A stretch of 6,658 nucleotides of DNA from Chloroflexota bacterium (GTDB lineage: Bacteria > Chloroflexota > Anaerolineae > Promineifilales > Promineifilaceae). The position numbers were made by a program, and so were the translations under genes. The stretch lies in the NCBI GenBank assembly GCA_008501785.1, contig QQUD01000194.1, positions 1-6,658 on the forward strand, in the 5' to 3' direction. Shown here piece after piece: positions 1 to 5,615 of the stretch (the first letter of the stretch is position 1; each line of letters begins with the position of its first letter). The notes beneath the pieces were generated by a model. That model saw only the letters and a list, made by a program, of their open reading frames with translations. It ran no database searches and was not told the origin of the DNA.

Positions 1-1
1 G

Positions 2-2317
2 AGTAATGTGCAGGATGACGGCTTCCGTTTACTTGTACTTGATGATTATCACAAGGTAGAAACGACCGTAATCCACAACATGCTCCAATTTTGGCTGGAC
101 CACGCGCCGCCAAACCTGCATCTGGTGATCATCACGCGCAAAGACCCGCCGCTAACGCTGTCACGTTTGCGGGTGCGGGGACAGATGACCGAAATTCGGG
201 TAAGGGATTTACGATTTACGATTGATGAGGCGGTTAATTTTCTGGGCCAAACGATGGGGTTGCAGTTAACGACGGAGAATGTAACCGCACTTGAACAGCG
301 CACTGAGGGCTGGATTGCGGGATTGCAGTTAGCCGCCATTGCGCTGCAAGCGGCTCCAGCGGAAGCAGCCGATTTTATCCAGGCGTTTAGTGGTTCGCAC
401 CATTATGTGATTGATTATTTGGTGTATGAAGTGCTGCGCCAGCAGCGTCAAGAGGTGCGTGATTTTTTGCGAGAAACGGCCGTTTTAGACCGGTTTACCG
501 CCGATTTGTGTGATGCAGTCACCGTCCGCAGTGACAGCCAATCCATTTTGGCCCAACTGGAACAGGCAAACCTTTTTTTGGTGCCGCTGGATGGGCAGCG
601 GCGTTGGTATCGTTACCATCATTTGCTGGCTGATTCCTTGCGGGCTGAATGGGACCAGGGGCAGCAGCAAACGAGCCACCAACGCGCTGCGGCCTGGTTT
701 GCGGCCCAGGGTTTATATGCAGAAGCCATTCGCCACGCTGATGCGGCTCGAGACATGGAAGCTGTGTTGCGTTTGGTGAAATTGGCAGCAGAGCCTGCTT
801 TTGAGAAGGGCAACATTCGACAAATTGTGGCGTGGTTGAAAAAGGTGCCGCAGTCGCTCATTTTGGCGACGCCTGAATTAGGCGTTTTTTGGTTAATGGG
901 GATCATATTGACGGGAAACAGCCAGGATGCCCCCGCTGCGCTTGCCTTGCTGGAGGCGCAGGTGGATAGCTGGCAAAATCCACGCCAAGAGGCGCGTCTG
1001 CTGGCGATTAAATCGTGGGTGGCTGATATTATGAGCAGCGAGGATCGGGCAAAGCTTGCGCGACAGGCTGCTGCTGCGATTCATGATGACGATCCTTTAT
1101 TTAAAGCATATATTTCGGTTTCTCTTGGTCATGCACATCTGAATGAAGGAAAACCACAAAAAGCAGTGGCTGTTTTGAAAGATGGTTTGGTTTTAAGTCG
1201 CCAGCGGCACACAAATATTGTGCATCAATCGATTGTGAGCAATTTGATTCATGCGCTGAATCATGCCGGTCGGCGGAGAGATGCGTTTTTGGTTTGTCGG
1301 CAGGCACTGGCTGATAATGTGGATGCTCATGGCAATTCGCTGCCTTCTACCACGTTAATGACCCGTGCGTGGCTCCATTACGAAGCTAACGAACTTGATA
1401 TGGCATGGCAAGATTTGCGGCAGGGACGGGAACTGTTGCAACAAGCATACCAAAACACGCTGCTGACACCGCTGGAAGTTGAAATGGCGGTTAGGTTGCA
1501 TGAAGCAGCCGGTGAAATCGAAAAAGCGCAGGCGGCGATTCAAACCGGATTGGAACGTGCCGTTGCGCAGCAGTATCGGCACGGGATACAGGCGATCGGT
1601 TGGGTAGAAGCGGAGTTGAATTTGAGGTTGGAGCGGAAAACGGCCGTTACCCACTGGCTGCAAAAGCAACCCATCTTTGCTGCAAAAACGGCCGACACGC
1701 CCTGGCAAGCCATTGAGCCTGCCTACGAAGTGGTTTACCTGACCTACGTTCGCCTGCTCTTAGCTGAAGCAAAACACAAAGAAGCAAAACCCTTACTCGA
1801 TTTGCTGGCTGATTCTGCGGCTGCTAATGGGCGGCTGCGCAGTCTCATTTCCATCCACTTGCTCCAGGCTGTTGTTGAAGATGATGCGCTCACCTATTTA
1901 CGGCGGGCCATTCAGCAAGCAGCTCCAGAATGGTATTTGCGCCTTGTGATTGATGAATGCCGGTTTCCTGCACACGGTCCACAATTGATTCGCTTGCTGC
2001 AAAACAAAATTGCAAGCGAGTTTGATCCTGCGTTTGTGGATACCGTTCTAACTGCATTGCCTTCAGCAGCAAATAAACCTGATACTCTGCAAAAGCCTGC
2101 ACCTGTTAACCAACCTGAATTGGTTGAACCATTAACTGAGCAAGAGCTGACGGTGTTGGGCTTGCTGGTGGATGGCCTGTCTAATCGCGAGATTGCGCAA
2201 GAATTGGTGATTACGTTGGGCACGGCAAAATGGCATGTCCATAATATTTACCAAAAGTTGGGGGTCAACAGTCGCACGCAAGCCATTGCCCGAACGCGCC
2301 AATTGCAGCTAATCTGA
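2..2317 (+). CDS. MalT-like LuxR-family transcriptional regulator (STAND ATPase), 5' end missing
   Basis: This is a large cytoplasmic signal-responsive transcription activator of the MalT/LuxR type. The frame is open to the window edge and the protein begins at the Walker B stretch (LLVLDDYH). The Walker A P-loop and the true start are therefore upstream, and the GTG at 8 is not a credible start. Numbering from that GTG, acidic Walker B residues are D12-D13, a sensor-like TRKDPP lies at 43-48, and the family block EGWIAGLQLAA is at 100-110. The winged-helix part ends with NLFLVPLDGQRRWYRYHHL near 188-206. Residues about 220-700 are helical repeats, TPR-like, normally the ligand or partner sensor. 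A LuxR-type HTH occupies 707-769 (LTEQELTVL, GLSNREIAQEL, HVHNIYQKLGV). In this family ATP and an inducer drive oligomerisation and DNA binding. The inducer and targets cannot be read here. The family call is very secure. Confidence 0.95.
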   Translation, partial: SNVQDDGFRLLVLDDYHKVETTVIHNMLQFWLDHAPPNLHLVIITRKDPPLTLSRLRVRGQMTEIRVRDLRFTIDEAVNFLGQTMGLQLTTENVTALEQRTEGWIAGLQLAAIALQAAPAEAADFIQAFSGSHHYVIDYLVYEVLRQQRQEVRDFLRETAVLDRFTADLCDAVTVRSDSQSILAQLEQANLFLVPLDGQRRWYRYHHLLADSLRAEWDQGQQQTSHQRAAAWFAAQGLYAEAIRHADAARDMEAVLRLVKLAAEPAFEKGNIRQIVAWLKKVPQSLILATPELGVFWLMGIILTGNSQDAPAALALLEAQVDSWQNPRQEARLLAIKSWVADIMSSEDRAKLARQAAAAIHDDDPLFKAYISVSLGHAHLNEGKPQKAVAVLKDGLVLSRQRHTNIVHQSIVSNLIHALNHAGRRRDAFLVCRQALADNVDAHGNSLPSTTLMTRAWLHYEANELDMAWQDLRQGRELLQQAYQNTLLTPLEVEMAVRLHEAAGEIEKAQAAIQTGLERAVAQQYRHGIQAIGWVEAELNLRLERKTAVTHWLQKQPIFAAKTADTPWQAIEPAYEVVYLTYVRLLLAEAKHKEAKPLLDLLADSAAANGRLRSLISIHLLQAVVEDDALTYLRRAIQQAAPEWYLRLVIDECRFPAHGPQLIRLLQNKIASEFDPAFVDTVLTALPSAANKPDTLQKPAPVNQPELVEPLTEQELTVLGLLVDGLSNREIAQELVITLGTAKWHVHNIYQKLGVNSRTQAIARTRQLQLI
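474..485. repeat. 12-bp palindrome AAACGGCCGTTT
   Basis: This perfect 12-bp palindrome lies inside the regulator gene and is read there as Thr-Ala-Val codons. It is one of three full-length copies in the window of a motif whose core ACGGCCGT occurs nine times. See the finding on the HIP-like palindrome. Confidence 0.8.
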
Positions 2318-2322
2318 TCATC

Positions 2323-2360
2323 AGGAGCGACGCATTTTCCGAAGTGCGTCGCTCCTTTGT
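2323..2360 (+). terminator. Strong hairpin after the LuxR regulator, probable terminator
   Basis: The arms AGGAGCGACGCA (2323-2334) and TGCGTCGCTCCT (2345-2356) are perfect complements of 12 bp. In RNA the loop can add three more pairs (U-G, U-A, U-A), leaving a UCCG tetraloop-like tip. It begins six bases after the regulator's stop codon. Only TTT follows the stem, so the U-tract is weak. It may act as an inefficient terminator or as a 3' mRNA-stabilising structure. The GC-rich arms could also belong to a dispersed repeat family. Confidence 0.6.
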
Positions 2361-2395
2361 GCAAGAAACCTGTCTTTAGATAGGGGGAAATTTGT

Positions 2396-2411
2396 GTGTA
2401 AGTTATTACAC
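2396..2411. promoter_or_regulatory. Operator-like dyad GTGTAA-N4-TTACAC
   Basis: A perfect 6-bp inverted repeat with a 4-bp spacer (GTGTAAGTTATTACAC) lies 41 bp upstream of the start of the small membrane protein gene, in the AT-rich part of the gap. The size and symmetry suit a dimeric repressor or activator site near a promoter. No convincing -35/-10 pair could be assigned around it, and the cognate regulator is unknown. Confidence 0.35.
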
Positions 2412-2452
2412 TTCTTTTGATTAAATTGATAAACAGTTGAAGGAAGTGTTGT

Positions 2453-2773
2453 ATGAATGGAAAACGATTCTTTTTGGTGGAGGGTTGGCTGCTGATGGGG
2501 GCAGCTTGTGGTGTGGTTGTGATGGGGGTCATCATTGCGTTGGGTACAGGGAACAGCTTACAAGGCGTGATGCCTTTGATTTATGGGTTTGGCGGTCAGG
2601 GTTTGGGGGATTTGATTGCGGGTTTGTTACGGCCGATATTCACCTCTCTTAGCTGGCTAATTGGGATTGGTGGTGTGGTGTTTGGCGGCATGATTTTTGT
2701 GCTGGGGCGGGTGATTTTGCATTATCGCTCCCTTTTGCTGCGTGTGGAAGCGTTGGAGAATGGAGGTGAATGA
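2453..2773 (+). CDS. Small two-helix membrane protein, function unknown
   Basis: This 106-residue protein belongs to no family I recognise. A good Shine-Dalgarno (AAGGAAG, 2440-2446) sits six bases before the ATG, which supports this start. Two hydrophobic helices are visible, about residues 11-31 and 67-88. They flank a Gly-rich stretch (GFGGQGLGDLIAG, 46-58) that may be a re-entrant or hinge segment. The C-terminus (RVILHYRSLLLRVEALENGGE region, 86-106) is amphipathic with regularly spaced Leu, consistent with a short cytoplasmic coiled coil. The next gene's ribosome binding site is inside its last codons, so the two are almost certainly co-transcribed and translationally coupled. It probably sits in the cytoplasmic membrane. 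The second helix and tail resemble small accessory membrane proteins in general, but nothing specific can be claimed. Confidence 0.75.
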   Translation: MNGKRFFLVEGWLLMGAACGVVVMGVIIALGTGNSLQGVMPLIYGFGGQGLGDLIAGLLRPIFTSLSWLIGIGGVVFGGMIFVLGRVILHYRSLLLRVEALENGGE

Positions 2774-2774
2774 G

Positions 2775-2999
2775 ATGGGGGGAGAAACGGCCGTTTACGA
2801 AATCCGCATACGAGGCCATCTTAGCAGCCAGCGGGCACAGCAGTTTGACGACATGGCCATCACGCATCTGCCAGACGGCACAACCCTCATGGAAGGGGTG
2901 GTTGATAGGGCGGCATTGTGTGGATTATTGAGCCGTATTTGTGATTTGGGGGTGACGCTTATTTCTTTGATACGTCATGAATTGGATGAATTGTGTTAG
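2775..2999 (+). CDS. Small conserved soluble protein, function unknown, coupled to the membrane protein
   Basis: The predicted protein has 74 residues. ATG 2775 was chosen because a strong Shine-Dalgarno (GGAGGTGA, 2762-2769) lies inside the preceding gene with normal spacing. An in-frame ATG at 2760 would sit on top of that signal. It lacks a signal peptide and membrane helices. The order RGHLSS (13-18), FDDMAIT (24-30), GTTLMEGVVDRAALCGLL (35-52) and DLGVTLISL (57-65) matches, from memory, a common uncharacterised small-protein family of Chloroflexota and Actinomycetota with the consensus GHL...WF.GL.I....G.T.L.G...DQAALHGLL..IRDLGL.LLSV. The aromatic WF pair of that consensus is largely lost here (QQF). 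A 12-bp palindrome encodes residues near its N-terminus. The family has no established activity known to me. Confidence 0.75.
   Translation: MGGETAVYEIRIRGHLSSQRAQQFDDMAITHLPDGTTLMEGVVDRAALCGLLSRICDLGVTLISLIRHELDELC
2785..2796. repeat. 12-bp palindrome AAACGGCCGTTT
   Basis: This is the second full 12-bp copy of the recurring palindrome. It lies four codons into the small soluble-protein gene and encodes Glu-Thr-Ala-Val there. Its position close to the start codon means it could also form a small RNA hairpin near the translation start. Confidence 0.8.
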
Positions 3000-3052
3000 C
3001 TGATTAACCGCCTCTCGCGAAAAAACAAGGTTTTTAGGTTTGTGATGGTTTG

Positions 3053-3085
3053 AAAGCACCCGTGTGAATGCTGGTGCTTTTTTTT
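3053..3085 (+). terminator. Rho-independent terminator of the small-gene pair
   Basis: AAAGCACC (3053-3060) and GGTGCTTT (3073-3080) form an 8-bp stem with a 12-base loop. The 3' arm runs into an uninterrupted T tract of eight (3078-3085), with four more Ts after one G. It lies about 50 bases after the stop of the 74-residue gene, so it closes that transcription unit on the + strand. It does not read as a terminator on the other strand. Confidence 0.85.
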
Positions 3086-3106
3086 GTTTTAGGTTACGGT
3101 CGTTTT

Positions 3107-3155
3107 CCCCAGCCCCATCCCTCTAACCTACCCACCTAACCTAACCCCAACCTAA
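3107..3155. repeat. C-rich tract with CTAACC units
   Basis: The + strand is almost free of G here. It carries C-runs at 3107-3110, 3113-3116, 3119-3121, 3131-3133 and 3145-3148, with irregular CTAAC/CTAACC units between 3122 and 3155. The minus strand therefore has G-runs with short spacers near 3107-3133 that could form a G-quadruplex. The units are imperfect, so this is a low-complexity tract and not a clean tandem array. Confidence 0.5.
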
Positions 3156-3160
3156 CTTTC

Positions 3161-3180
3161 GGTAGGCGACACCTTCTACC
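3161..3180. repeat. Inverted repeat GGTAG...CTACC
   Basis: A 5-bp inverted repeat with a 10-base loop, flanked by ACTTT (3155-3159) and AAAGT (3185-3189), which can extend the stem imperfectly. It may be part of a degenerate mobile or dispersed repeat. A function as a transcript structure is possible but unsupported. Confidence 0.35.
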
Positions 3181-3261
3181 CGCAAAAGTAAACTTCCATT
3201 GTTGATTTTATGGAATTTTGCTGGAGCAATAAAGCTGACAGCTCTATTCACAGGAGATTTC

Positions 3262-3405
3262 ATGAACGTGGCACACTCTTCGGCCTTGCTCAGGGCAGGC
3301 ACACCACGAATGAAAATCCATTGGTCAAGGCGCTGTCTTGACCACCTGATTCCGGACAAAACAGCGTTTTGTCCTACGTTTTACACAGGAGGTTGTGATG
3401 ACTAA
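3262..3405 (+). CDS. Possible 47-codon upstream frame (leader peptide candidate)
   Basis: ATG 3262 is preceded by AGGAG (3252-3256) at normal spacing. The frame ends at a TAA that overlaps the start of the next gene (ATGACTAA), an arrangement typical of translational coupling. Against it, the peptide has no recognisable family and its codons run straight through a dispersed-repeat-like segment and both hairpins. It has no membrane helix and is rich in Arg, His and Cys. If translated, ribosomes would disrupt the hairpin at 3354-3374 just before the next ribosome binding site. It is more likely an accident of repeat sequence than a conserved gene. Confidence 0.2.
   Translation: MNVAHSSALLRAGTPRMKIHWSRRCLDHLIPDKTAFCPTFYTGGCDD
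3278..3300. repeat. Segment resembling a widespread dispersed repeat (TTCG...GCTCAGGGCAGGC type)
   Basis: The + strand reads CTTCGGCCTTGCTCAGGG followed by CAGGC. Its reverse translates as PALSKAEE. From memory, near-identical short sequences (TTCGACAAGCTCAG type, translating as PALSKVEG) are scattered in intergenic DNA of many environmental bacteria, including Chloroflexota. Only a single unit is present here, so the call depends on that resemblance. Confidence 0.45.
3322..3344. repeat. Perfect 8-bp inverted repeat TGGTCAAG/CTTGACCA
   Basis: The arms at 3322-3329 and 3337-3344 are separated by a 7-base loop. It lies ten bases before a second hairpin, and the pair sits between the dispersed-repeat-like segment and the ribosome binding site of the gene at 3398. 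It may be an operator, the terminal part of a small repeat element or an RNA stem. Confidence 0.5.
3354..3374 (+). promoter_or_regulatory. Perfect hairpin just upstream of a ribosome binding site
   Basis: GGACAAAAC (3354-3362) and GTTTTGTCC (3366-3374) are exact complements with an AGC triloop. The stem ends 12 bases before the AGGAGG Shine-Dalgarno (3387-3392) of the next gene. It is placed to affect mRNA stability or translation initiation in the 5' untranslated region. There is no T tract, so it is not a typical terminator. It could also be the tail of a repeat element. Confidence 0.5.
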
Positions 3406-3967
3406 AGGAGTACAAATTACATTGATTTTAGTAGGAGCAGTGATGGTGACGTGCTTGCTGCTGGTCGCGGGTGGGTGCGTTGGACTGCGCACCGTGGCAT
3501 ATGCGGTGACGCAGGTTGTAGACAGCGATCCAATTATGGTGTCAGAGGTGAGCGGTTCAATTGTGGACTTTGCGCTTCCGGCCGGATTTGGAAATGGGTA
3601 TGTGGCGCAGGTGGCCGGTTATTCGTTGGTGAGTTATATGGCCGAGGACGAGCACACGCACATTTATCTCATTCAAGCGCCCCCATCGCTGAAGTTGGAC
3701 CGCAGTGCATTGGAGCAGCAGGCAAACCAGGCGGTTGGTAGCAATGATTGGAATGATGTAACCGTGGTTGAGCGTCAGCCGTGTAATATTCGCGGCGATG
3801 AGACGGTGCTGGTGGTTAGTGAAGGCATTAATCACGATGGCAACCGCTATCGTTCGGCGAGTGCGATTTTTGCAGGAAATGAAGGATTGGCGTTGGTGAA
3901 TATTTCCGGCCCTACGGTGAATTGGGATCAGGAAATGGTGGATACATTTATGGCTTCATTGCATTAG
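3398..3967 (+). CDS. Membrane-anchored or lipoprotein-like extracytoplasmic protein, function unknown
   Basis: The predicted protein is 189 residues long. ATG 3398 is preferred over the GTG three bases earlier because AGGAGG (3387-3392) is correctly spaced for the ATG. One hydrophobic N-terminal segment spans residues 7-26 after a Lys. It ends in LVAGGC with Cys27, a near-lipobox with Ala instead of Leu/Val at -3. It may be a lipoprotein or a protein anchored by an uncleaved helix. The rest is soluble and probably outside the membrane. Visible blocks are IVDFALPAGF (55-64), GYSLVSY (74-80), DEHTHIYLIQAP (84-95) and WNDVTVVERQP (118-128). These recall an uncharacterised group of Chloroflexota proteins with an 'I.DF.LP.GY ... 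H.H.YLIQ.P' layout, but I cannot name it. Cys129 is the only other Cys outside the N-terminal segment. It stands alone, with 90 bases to the next frame. Confidence 0.75.
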   Translation: MTKGVQITLILVGAVMVTCLLLVAGGCVGLRTVAYAVTQVVDSDPIMVSEVSGSIVDFALPAGFGNGYVAQVAGYSLVSYMAEDEHTHIYLIQAPPSLKLDRSALEQQANQAVGSNDWNDVTVVERQPCNIRGDETVLVVSEGINHDGNRYRSASAIFAGNEGLALVNISGPTVNWDQEMVDTFMASLH

Positions 3968-4057
3968 ACACAGTTTGGACCCGATTTTTATTTCTCGCCC
4001 GATTATTTGAAATAAATGGTGGGATTCGCTGTTTGACTGTAGGCATGGAGTGTAAAA

Positions 4058-4264
4058 GTGGCAAATAAAAAAATAGAGCGACTTTCACTTAAATCATTTG
4101 TGCGAAGGGTGTTGCGAATTATGCTGCTTTTCCTTCATGGGGGGCCTGGTATGCCTGAGTATTTCCTTGCCGAGCGTTACCCGACTGGGCTGGAAGAGTA
4201 CTTTACCGTTGTTTGGTGGGATCAGCAGCCTCCTATGGGGGTTGGTATGACAAAAGGAAGAATA
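4058..4264 (+). pseudogene. Relic of an alpha/beta hydrolase paralogue fused in frame to the intact gene
   Basis: These 69 codons start at GTG 4058 (GGAG at 4047-4050) and stay open into the next gene. Codons 1-21 are a basic segment (LKSFVRRVLRI). Codons 22-55 then jump directly into MLLFLHGGPG ... EEYFTVVWWDQ, the oxyanion-hole strand and following strand of a prolyl-iminopeptidase-like hydrolase. This aligns with VLLFLAGGPG ... EEHFVVVNWEQ at residues 221-255 of the same frame. The usual preceding domain and everything after WWDQ (nucleophile elbow, Asp, His) are missing, so the piece cannot fold as an enzyme. The simplest reading is a tandem duplicate that lost its middle and 3' end in frame. 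Translation from 4058 giving a 508-residue fusion cannot be excluded. Confidence 0.65.
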
Positions 4265-5584
4265 ATGAGCATTTTATCTGGACGAAAAATTAATGTAAAA
4301 AATCAGGCACAGACAAAACAAAGTTCTGTGGGCCGGTTGGGGCGCTGGGTTGGCGTAGGTTTGCTTAAATTGGTGGGTGGGCTGGTGGCGTTGGTGTCGA
4401 TGGTGCCGGTGGTGCTGCTGCCAGTGGCAACGGCCGTTCCGTTCACGCTTTTCATGCTGCTGGCTTTGGTGGATATGGGTTTATTGGTGTATTTGTTTGT
4501 GAAGGTGGGGTCGGTGGTGGCGAAAACGGCCGTATTCGCTGGCATAATTTTAGTTTCGGCAATGGCTGTGCTGCTCTCGCAATGGTACGCGACCACGCCG
4601 CCAATTGTGGGTGATGATGGGCAGCCTCTGCCGGGGAGTGTGGCGGAGTTGATTGAGGTGGAGGTTAACGGCCGTAACCAATGGATCAGCGTGCGCGGCC
4701 ACGATGTCAATAAGCCCGTGCTGCTGTTTTTGGCGGGTGGTCCCGGTGGCAGCCAGTTGGCTACCGTGCGCCGCACTTTGAACGGCTTGGAGGAACATTT
4801 TGTAGTCGTTAACTGGGAACAACCCGGCGCAGGCAAATCATTCAATGTGGCAGATCGCAAATCATTGACACCCGAATCCTACATCCAGGATGGTGTCCAA
4901 CTGGTCGGCTATTTACAAAACCGATTTGGCGAGGAAAAAGTGTATGTAATGGGCGAATCGTGGGGTAGTGCGCTGGGCATCATGTTGGTGCAGCGCTATC
5001 CAGAGATGTTCCATGCCTTTATCGGTACGGGGCAAATGGTTGCTTTTCTTGAAAACGATTTGCTCTGTTACGATTTTGCATTGAATTGGGCACAGGAACG
5101 GGGCGATTTGCAAAAGGTGGAACGTCTGCGACAACAAGGCCCACCACCCTATTACGGCGAAGGGATTGCGATGAAGCAAGCGGCCTATTTGATGGACACG
5201 TTCAATTACATGAGTCAAGACCCGAATATTCCCAACGGGGGATTTAACACATTTGGCGATTTGGCGAGTGTGGAATATGGGTTAATGGACAAAGTTAATT
5301 GGGCGCGAGGACCGCTGGATACGTTGGGTGTGGTTTATCCGCACTTGTGGGAGGTTGATTTTCGGCAGCAGGTGACAAAATTGGATGTGCCTGTTTATTT
5401 CTTGATTGGACGGCATGATGTGAATGCGCCGGTGCATTTGACTGAGGAATATTATGATTTGCTGGACGCCCCACAAAAAGCGCTGATCTGGTTTGAGCAG
5501 TCTGGACATACCCCTTGGGTGGAAGAGTCTGAGAAAGTGGTTGATGTGATGGCAAATCGGGTGTTGGTGGAGACGTATCCTTAA
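4265..5584 (+). CDS. Membrane-anchored alpha/beta hydrolase, prolyl iminopeptidase (S33)-like
   Basis: Likely serine hydrolase of 439 residues; substrate unknown. ATG 4265 is chosen because AAAAGGAAG (4252-4260) sits just before it and because the upstream part of the open frame is a paralogue relic. Numbering from this ATG, three hydrophobic helices lie near 29-50, 54-80 and 86-106, so the enzyme is tethered to the membrane. The catalytic domain follows from about 111. Motifs seen are PLPGSVAEL (121-129), the oxyanion region LLFLAGGPGG (153-162), NWEQPGAGKS (183-192), the nucleophile elbow GESWGS with Ser232, GRHDVNAP with Asp385, and SGHTPW with His415. The triad is complete. The oxyanion motif has Ala where classical prolyl iminopeptidases have His (HGGPG), so aminopeptidase activity on proline substrates should not be assumed. 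The acetyltransferase gene starts 31 bases after the stop, suggesting one operon. Confidence 0.88.
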   Translation: MSILSGRKINVKNQAQTKQSSVGRLGRWVGVGLLKLVGGLVALVSMVPVVLLPVATAVPFTLFMLLALVDMGLLVYLFVKVGSVVAKTAVFAGIILVSAMAVLLSQWYATTPPIVGDDGQPLPGSVAELIEVEVNGRNQWISVRGHDVNKPVLLFLAGGPGGSQLATVRRTLNGLEEHFVVVNWEQPGAGKSFNVADRKSLTPESYIQDGVQLVGYLQNRFGEEKVYVMGESWGSALGIMLVQRYPEMFHAFIGTGQMVAFLENDLLCYDFALNWAQERGDLQKVERLRQQGPPPYYGEGIAMKQAAYLMDTFNYMSQDPNIPNGGFNTFGDLASVEYGLMDKVNWARGPLDTLGVVYPHLWEVDFRQQVTKLDVPVYFLIGRHDVNAPVHLTEEYYDLLDAPQKALIWFEQSGHTPWVEESEKVVDVMANRVLVETYP

Positions 5585-5591
5585 TTTTGAA

Positions 5592-5604
5592 TACAATTAT
5601 TGTA
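5592..5604. promoter_or_regulatory. Dyad TACAAT-T-ATTGTA before the acetyltransferase
   Basis: A perfect 6-bp dyad around a single T lies immediately before the Shine-Dalgarno of the acetyltransferase gene. Its left half, TACAAT, also resembles a -10 box, but no -35 at a suitable distance was seen. It could be an operator for an internal promoter. In such AT-rich sequence, chance is a real alternative. Confidence 0.25.
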
Positions 5605-5615
5605 AGAGGGAAAGT

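Larger units (their letters stand above)
3086..3397. other. Repeat-rich intergenic region with no convincing gene
   Basis: This 312-base gap separates the terminator from the next well-supported gene. It holds, in order, a C-rich CTAACC tract, a GGTAG/CTACC inverted repeat, a possible short frame with a Shine-Dalgarno, a dispersed-repeat-like segment and two perfect hairpins. A 72-codon minus-strand frame at 3141-3359 reads through these repeats and is not believable as a gene. No clear -35/-10 promoter pair could be assigned, though the transcript of the downstream gene must begin somewhere here. Confidence 0.6.

Noticed and set aside
8..10. GTG at 8 as the start of the LuxR regulator
   Set aside because: The frame is open to the window edge and the protein would begin at Walker B without Walker A. 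The gene is cut by the window.
1355..1708. A 117-codon minus-strand frame inside the LuxR regulator
   Set aside because: It lies opposite a continuous, well-recognised gene and has no ribosome binding site or family resemblance.
3021..3035. AAAAAC-AAG-GTTTTT hairpin after the 74-residue gene
   Set aside because: The stem is almost all A-T and too weak to be meaningful. The GC-containing terminator at 3053-3085 is a far better candidate.
3202..3232. TTGATT as a -35 box for the gene at 3398
   Set aside because: No acceptable -10 hexamer follows at 15-19 bases.
3141..3359. A 72-codon minus-strand frame in the intergenic region
   Set aside because: It reads through the C-rich tract and the dispersed-repeat-like segment (giving PALSKAEE), a known source of false protein predictions.
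4033..4056. TTGACT with TGTAAA as a promoter for the hydrolase region
   Set aside because: The spacing is only 12 bases, too short for a sigma-70-type promoter.
4303..4860. A 185-codon minus-strand frame inside the hydrolase gene
   Set aside because: It is antisense to the membrane and oxyanion-region codons of a clear hydrolase. Its Thr/Pro/Ser-rich composition is what the complement of Val/Gly/Ala-rich codons gives, and no homology is recognisable.
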